Source: Protula sp. h YS-2021 (taxonomy: Eukaryota > Annelida > Polychaeta > Sabellida > Serpulidae). From it: 64,000 nt of DNA. Made by a program: the position numbers and the translations under genes. This document shows, in pieces, positions 57,301 through 64,000 of this stretch; the first letter of the stretch is position 1, and each line of letters begins with the position of its first letter. The DNA lies in assembly GCA_949752745.1 (NCBI GenBank), contig OX457028.1, positions 8,763,389 through 8,827,388 of the forward strand, written 5' to 3'. The notes beneath the pieces were generated by a model. That model did no database searches, was not told the DNA's origin, and worked only from the letters and a program-made list of their open reading frames with translations.

Positions 57301-60300
57301 ACTTTTAAAGCGAAAATTACAACTTTCTTGCATTATCGCCCAATATTCCCTATTATCGCCCATCCGAAAAATATCACATTTTTCATATTTTCGGGTCCTA
57401 GAATTGATTCCTGCTCTTTTAAAGCGAAAATTACAACTTTCTTACATTATCGCCCAATGTTACATATTATCGCCCACACGAAAAATATTATATTTATGAT
57501 ATTTTCGGGTCACAGAACTGTTTCCTGCACTTTAAAAGCGAAAATTACAACTTTCTTGCATTATCGCCCAATGTTCCCTATTATCGCCGACACGAAAAAT
57601 ATCACATTTATCATATTTTCGGGTCATAGAATTGATTCCTGCACTTTTAAAGCGAAAATTACAACTTTCTTGCATTATCGCCCAATGTTCCCTATTATCG
57701 CCCATCCAAAAATATCATATTTTTCATATTTTCGGGACATATAATTGATCCCAGCACTTTTAAAGCGAAAATTACAACTTTCTTGCATTATCGCCCAATA
57801 TTCCCTATTATCGCCCATCCGAAAAATATCATACTTATCATATTTTCGGGTTATAGAATTGATTCCTGCTCTTTTAAAGCGAAAATTACAACTTTCTTAC
57901 ATTATCGCCCAATGTTCCCTATTATCGCCCACACGAAAAATATTATATTTATCATATTTTCGGGTCCTAGAATTGTTTCCTGCACTTTTAAAGCGAAAAT
58001 TACAACTTTCTTGCTTTATCGCCCAATATTCCCTGTTATCGCCCACCCGTAAAATATCACATTGATCATATTTTCGGGTCACAGAATTGATTCCTGCACT
58101 TTTAAAGCGAAAATTACAACTTTCTTGCATTATCGCCCAATGTTTCCTATTATCGCCCACACGAAAAATATCACATTTATCATATTTTCGGGTCATAGAA
58201 TTGATTCCTGCTCTTTTAAAGCGAAAATTACAACTTTCTTACATTATCGCCCAATGTTCCCTATTATCGCCCACACGAAAAATATTATATTTATCATATT
58301 TTCGGGTCCTAGAATCGTTTCCTGCACTTTTAAAGCGAAAATTACAACTTTCTTGCTTTATCGCCCAATATTCCCTGTTATCGCCCACCCGTAAAATATC
58401 AAATTGATCATATTTTCGGGTCACAGAATTGATTCCTGCACTTTTAAAGCGAAAATTACAACTTTCTTGCATTATCGCCCAATGTTCCCTATTATCGTCA
58501 ACACGAAAAATATCACATTTATCATATTTTCGGGTCATAGAATTGATTCCTGCACTTTTAAAGCGAAAATTACAATTTTCTTACATTATCGCCCAATATT
58601 CCCTATTATCGCCCACCCGAAAAGTATCACATTTATCATATTTTCGGGTCATAGAATTGATTCCTGCACTTTTAAAGCGAAAATTACAACTTTCTTGCAT
58701 TATCGCCCAATATTCCCTATTATCGCCCATCCGAAAAATATCACATTTATCATATTTTCGGGTCTTAGAATTGATCCCTGCTCTTTTAAAGCGAAAATTA
58801 CAACTTTCTTACATTATCGCCCAATGTTACCTATTATCGCCCACACGAAAAATATTATATTTATGATATTTTCGGGTCACAGAACTGTTTCCTGCACTTT
58901 AAAAGCGAAAATTACAACTTTCTTGCATTATCGCCCAATGTTCCCTATTATCGCCGACACGAAAAATATCACATTTATCATATTTTCGGGTCATAGAATT
59001 GATTCCTGCACTTTTAAAGCGAAAATTACAACTTTCTTGCATTATCGCCCAATGTTCCCTATTATCGCCCATCCAAAAATATCATATTTTTCATATTTTC
59101 GGGACATATAATTGATCCCTGCACTTTTAAAGCGAAAATTACAACTTTCTTGCATTATCGCCCAATATTCCCTATTATCGCCCATCCGAAAAATATCATA
59201 CTTATCATATTTTCGGGTTATAGAATTGATTCCTGCTCTTTTAAAGCGAAAATTACAACCTTCTTACATTATCGCCCAATGTTCCCTATTATCGCCCACA
59301 CGAAAAATATTATATTTATCATATTTTCGGGTCCTAGAATTGTTTCCTGCACTTTTAAAGCGAAAATTACAACTTTCTTGCTTTATCGCCCAATATTCCC
59401 TGTTATCGCCCACCCGTAAAATATCACATTGATCATATTATTGGGTCACAGAATTGATTCCTGCACTTTTAAAGCGAAAATTACAACTTTCTTGCATTAT
59501 CGCCCAATGTTCCCTATTATCGCCCACACGAAAAATATCACATTTATCATATTTTCGGGTCCTAGAATTGATTCCTGCTCTTTTAAAGCGAAAATTACAA
59601 CTTTCTTGCATTATCGCCCAATATTCCCTATTATCGCCCATCCGAAAAATATCACATTTATCATATTTTCGGGTCCTAGAATTGATTCCTGCTCTTTTAA
59701 AGCGAAAATTACAACTTTCTTACATTATCGCCCAATGTTACCTATTATCGCCCACACGAAAAATATTATATTTATGATATTTTCGGGTCACAGAACTGTT
59801 TCCTGCACTTTAAAAGCCAAAATTACAACTTTCTTGCATTATCGCCCAATGTTCCCTATTATCGCCGACACGAAAAATATCACATTTATCATATTTTCGG
59901 GTCATAGAATTGATTCCTGCACTTTTAAAGCGAAAATTACAACTTTCTTGCATTATCGCCCAATGTTCCCTATTATCGCCCATCCAAAAATATCATATTT
60001 TTCATATTTTCGGGACATATAATTGATCCCTGCACTTTTAAAGCGAAAATTACAACTTTCTTGCATTATCGCCCAATATTCCCTATTATCGCCCATCCGA
60101 AAAATATCATACTTATCATATTTTCGTGTTATAGAATTGATTCCTGCTCTTTTAAAGCGAAAATTACAACTTTCTTACATTATCGCCCAATGTTCCCTAT
60201 TATCGCCCACACGAAAAATATTATATTTATCATATTTTCGGGTCCTAGAATTGTTTCCTGCACTTTTAAAGCGAAAATTACAACTTTCTTGCTTTATCGC

Positions 60301-63300
60301 CCAATATTCCCTGTTATCGCCCACCCGTAAAATATCACATTGATCATATTTTCGGGTCACAGAATTGATTCCTGCACTTTTAAAGCGAAAATTACAACTT
60401 TCTTGCATTATCGCCCGATGTTCCCTATTATCGCCAACACGAAAAATATCGCATTTATCATATTTTCGGGTCATAGAATTGATTCCTGCTCTTTTAAAGC
60501 GAAAATTACAATTTTCTTACATTATCGCCCAATATTCCCTATTATCGCCTACCCGAAAAATATCACATTTATCATATTTTCGGGTCATAGAATTGATCCC
60601 TGCACTTTTAAAGCGAAAATTACAACTTTCTTGCATTATCGCCCAATATTCCCTATTATCGCCCATCCGAAAAATATGACATTTATCATATTTTCGGGTC
60701 CTAGAATTGATTCCTGCTCTTTTAAAGCGAAAATTACAACTTTCTTACATTATCGCCCAATGTTACCTATTATCGCCCACACGAAAAATATTATATTTAT
60801 GATATTTTCGGGTCACAGAACTGTTTCCTGCACTTTAAAAGCGAAAATTACAACTTTCTTGCATTATCGCCCAATGTTCCCTATTATCGCCGACACGAAA
60901 AATATCACATTTATCATATTTTCGGGTCATAGAATTGATTCCTGCACTTTTAAAGCGAAAATTACAACTTTCTTGCATTATCGCCCAATGTTCCCTATTA
61001 TCGCCCATCCAAAAATATCATATTTTTCATATTTTCGGGACATATAATTGATCCCTGCACTTTTAAAGCGAAAATTACAACTTTCTTGCATTATCGCCCA
61101 ATATTCCCTATTATCGCCCATCCGAAAAATATCATACTTATCATATTTTCGGGTTATAGAATTGATTCCTGCTCTTTTAAAGCGAAAATTACAACTTTCT
61201 TACATTATCGCCCAATGTTCCCTATTATCGCCCACACGAAAAATATTATATTTATCATATTTTCGGGTCCTAGAATTGTTTCCTGCACTTTTAAAGCGAA
61301 AATTACAACTTTCTTGCTTTATCGCCCAATATTCCCTGTTATCGCCCACCCGTAAAATATCACATTGATCATATTATTGGGTCACAGAATTGATTCCTGC
61401 ACTTTTAAAGCGAAAATTACAACTTTCTTGCATTATCGCCCAATGTTCCCTATTATCGCCCACACGAAAAATATCACATTTATCATATTTTCGGGTCATA
61501 GAATTGATTCCTGCTCTTTTAAAGCGAAAATTACAACTTTCTTACATTATCGCCCAATGTTCCCTATTATCGCCCACACGAAAAATATTATATTTATCAT
61601 ATTTTCGGGTCCTAGAATCGTTTCCTGCACTTTTAAAGCGAAAATTACAACTTTCTTGCTTTATCGCCCAATATTCCCTGTTATCGCCCACCCGTAAAAT
61701 ATCAAATTGATAATATTTTCGGGTCACAGAATTGATTCCTGCACTTTTAAAGCGAAAATTACAACTTTCTTGCATTATCGCCCAATGTTCCCTATTATCG
61801 TCAACACGAAAAATATCACATTTATCATATTTTCGGGTCATAGAATTGATTCCTGCACTTTTAAAGCGAAAATTACAATTTTCTTACATTATCGCCCAAT
61901 ATTCCCTATTATCGCCTACCCGAAAAATATCACATTTATCATATTTTCGGGTCATAGAATTGATCCCTGCACTTTTAAAGCGAAAATTACAACTTTCTTG
62001 CATTATCGCCCAATATTCCCTATTATCGCCCATCCGAAAAATATCACATTTATCATATTTTCGGGTCCTAGAATTGATTCCTGCTCTTTTAAAGCGAAAA
62101 TTACAACTTTCTTACATTATCGCCCAATGTTACCTATTATCGCCCACACGAAAAATATTATATTTATGATATTTTCGGGTCACAGAACTGTTTCCTGCAC
62201 TTTAAAAGCGAAAATTACAACTTTCTTGCATTATCGCCCAATGTTCCCTATTATCGCCGACACGAAAAATATCACATTTATCATATTTACGGGTCATAGA
62301 ATTGATTCCTGCACTTTTAAAGCGAACATTACCATTTTCTTGCATTATCGCCCAATGTTCCCTATTATCGCCCATCCAAAAATATCATATTTTTCATATT
62401 TTCGGGACATATAATTGATCCCTGCACTTTTAAAGCGAAAATTACAACTTTCTTGCATTATCGCCCAATATTCCCTATTATCGCCCATCCGAAAAATATC
62501 ATACTTATCATATTTTCGTGTTATAGAATTGATTCCTGCTCTTTTAAAGCGAAAATTACAACTTTCTTACATTATCGCCCAATGTTCCCTATTATCGCCC
62601 ACACGAAAAATATTATATTTATCATATTTTCGGGTCCTAGAATTGTTTCCTGCACTTTTAAAGCGAAAATTACAACTTTCTTGCTTTATCGCCCAATATT
62701 CCCTGTTATCGCCCACCCGTAAAATATCACATTGATCATATTTTCGGGTCACAGAATTGATTCCTGCACTTTTAAAGCGAAAATTACAACTTTCTTGCAT
62801 TATCGCCCGATGTTCCCTATTATCGCCAACACGAAAAATATCACATTTATCATATTTTCGGGTCATAGAATTGATTCCTGCTCTTTTAAAGCGAAAATTA
62901 CAACTTTCTTACATTATCGCCCAATGTTCCCTATTATCGCCCACACGAAAAATATTATATTTATCATATTTTCGGGTCATAGAATTGTTTCCTGCACTTT
63001 TAAAGCGAAAATTACAACTTTCTTGCTTTATCGCCCAACATTCCCTGTTATCGCCCACCCGTAAAATATCAAATTGATCATATTTTCGGGTCACAGAATT
63101 GATTCCTGCACTTTTAAAGCGAAAATTACAACTTTCTTGCATTATCGCCCAATGTTCCCTATTATCGTCAACACGAAAAATATCACATTTATCATATTTT
63201 CGGGTCATAGAATTGATTCCTGCACTTTTAAAGCGAAAATTACAATTTTCTTACATTATCGCCCAATATTCCCTATTATCGCCTACCCGAAAAATATCAC

Positions 63301-63757
63301 ATTTATCATATTTTCGGGTAATAGAATTGATCCCTGCACTTTTAAAGCGAAAATTACAACTTTCTTGCATTATCGCCCAATGCTCCCTATTATCGCCCAC
63401 ACGAAAAATATCACATTTATCATATTTTCGGGTCATAGAATTGATTCCTGCTCTTTTAAAGCGAAAATTACAACTTTCTTGCATTATCGCAAAATGTTCC
63501 CTATTATCGCCCACCCGAAAAATATTATATTTATCATATTTTCGGGTCCTAGAATTGTTTCCTGCACATTTAAAGCGAAAATTACAACTTTCTTGCAGTA
63601 TCGACCAATATTCCCTATTATCGCCCATCCGAAAAATATCATATTTATCATATTTTCGGGACATAGAATTGATCCCTGCACTTTTAAAGCGAAAATTACA
63701 ACTTTCTTGCTTTATCGCCCAATGTTCCCTATTATCGCCCACTTGAAAATATCATAG
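54359..63757. repeat. 114-bp satellite with 12-mer higher-order repeat (1367 bp)
   Basis: About 82 monomers in one orientation. The monomer has ATTATCGCCCAAT(A/G)TTCCC, TATTATCGCCCA, CGAAAAATATCA, CATATTTTCGGGTCATAGAA and TGCACTTTTAAAGCGAAAA. A marker monomer lacking one base (CCATCCAAAAATATC) occurs at 56341, 57708, 59075, 59986, 61011 and 62378. The spacings are 1367, 1367, 911, 1025 and 1367 bp, i.e. 12, 12, 8, 9 and 12 monomers minus one base. Copies of the higher-order unit are nearly identical, while neighbouring monomers differ by several to many substitutions. The outer monomers (54.36-55.3 and 63.3-63.76 kb) do not fit the order well, as expected at array edges. Open frames on both strands are a by-product of the 3 x 38 unit length. 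Confidence 0.95.
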
Positions 63758-64000
63758 AAATGACCTACTGACAACAAAATTACTGAAAAGTCCAACCAAA
63801 AGTACTTGCATGTAACATATTGTGCCCCTCTGCAAATTGAAACTTTGCTTTTTTAAGAAGAAAAAATGGAAGTTTCCAATTTTTTAAAAGCTGCAAACTT
63901 CGAAGCTCAGTGGATTCAAAAATAAGGCGAAATTCAAAAATCGAAAAATGTACTTTTTTCACCCCTTAGTTCTGGTTTCTTCATAACAAATTTCGGAATC
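63758..64000. other. Unique flank right of the satellite
   Basis: The last monomer degenerates after CGCCCACTTGAAAATATCAT and AT-rich non-satellite sequence follows to the window end. No gene seen. Confidence 0.5.

Noticed and set aside
54254..63757. Dozens of open frames of 60-240 codons with 38-residue periodicity on both strands
   Set aside because: They are different readings of the same 114-bp satellite. Several frames are open at once and change with every indel, which is not how a gene behaves.
54359..63757. CRISPR array
   Set aside because: Repeats are head-to-tail without unique spacers and the context is eukaryotic.
54359..63757. CENP-B box in the 114-bp satellite
   Set aside because: I looked for TTCG-N4-A-N2-CGGG on both strands; TTTTCGGGTCATAGAA matches only the first half.

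Overview
This is eukaryotic nuclear DNA: AT-rich, intron-containing, and dominated by transposable elements, minisatellites and satellites. I infer an invertebrate, most probably a mollusc (bivalve-like) or another lophotrochozoan. The grounds are a cartilage-intermediate-layer-protein (CILP)-like gene with TSP1 and Ig exons, L1/Tx1-type LINEs, and dispersed GGACAGAC-type and TGACCTTGACCT-type repeats. The species cannot be fixed from sequence alone. No prokaryotic genes, operons or CRISPR arrays are present.

Layout. 1-5.7 kb: a ~295-bp tandem repeat, then a ~150-bp satellite split by a decayed 4.2-kb LINE (LINE-A). 5.9-12 kb: a 40-bp minisatellite and two duplicated blocks (A and B) separated by 3.6 kb that carries a 180-bp tandem repeat and about 38 copies of a 51-bp minisatellite; block B contains a 203-bp MITE. 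12-15.3 kb: AT-rich DNA with no recognised gene. 15.4-19.6 kb: a 4.2-kb LINE (LINE-B, minus strand) with a 14-bp target-site duplication and an EN-RT frame broken by one frameshift. 19.6-24.7 kb: direct repeats, a tRNA-like sequence and microsatellites. 24.9-39.0 kb: the only recognisable host gene, 11 coding exons on the minus strand (1213 codons), a type II membrane-anchored CILP-like protein. 40-47 kb: a Tc1-like transposase pseudogene, an inverted repeat family carrying nuclear-receptor-like half-site palindromes, fold-back repeats and a 139-bp tandem array. 47.4-54.4 kb: 51-bp minisatellite, ~150-bp satellite, 40-bp minisatellite and second copies of blocks A and B, now directly joined. 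54.36-63.76 kb: about 82 copies of a 114-bp satellite organised as a 12-mer higher-order repeat of 1367 bp.

How the parts relate. The host gene stands alone; the rest is repeat biology. The same modules (51-bp, 40-bp and ~150-bp repeats, blocks A and B) recur at the two ends of the window in different arrangements, which suggests a large composite repeat unit or repeated segmental exchange. The most notable features are the alpha-satellite-like higher-order repeat, the membrane-anchored CILP architecture, the presence/absence pair of duplicated blocks, and the conserved 27-bp four-half-site palindromes.
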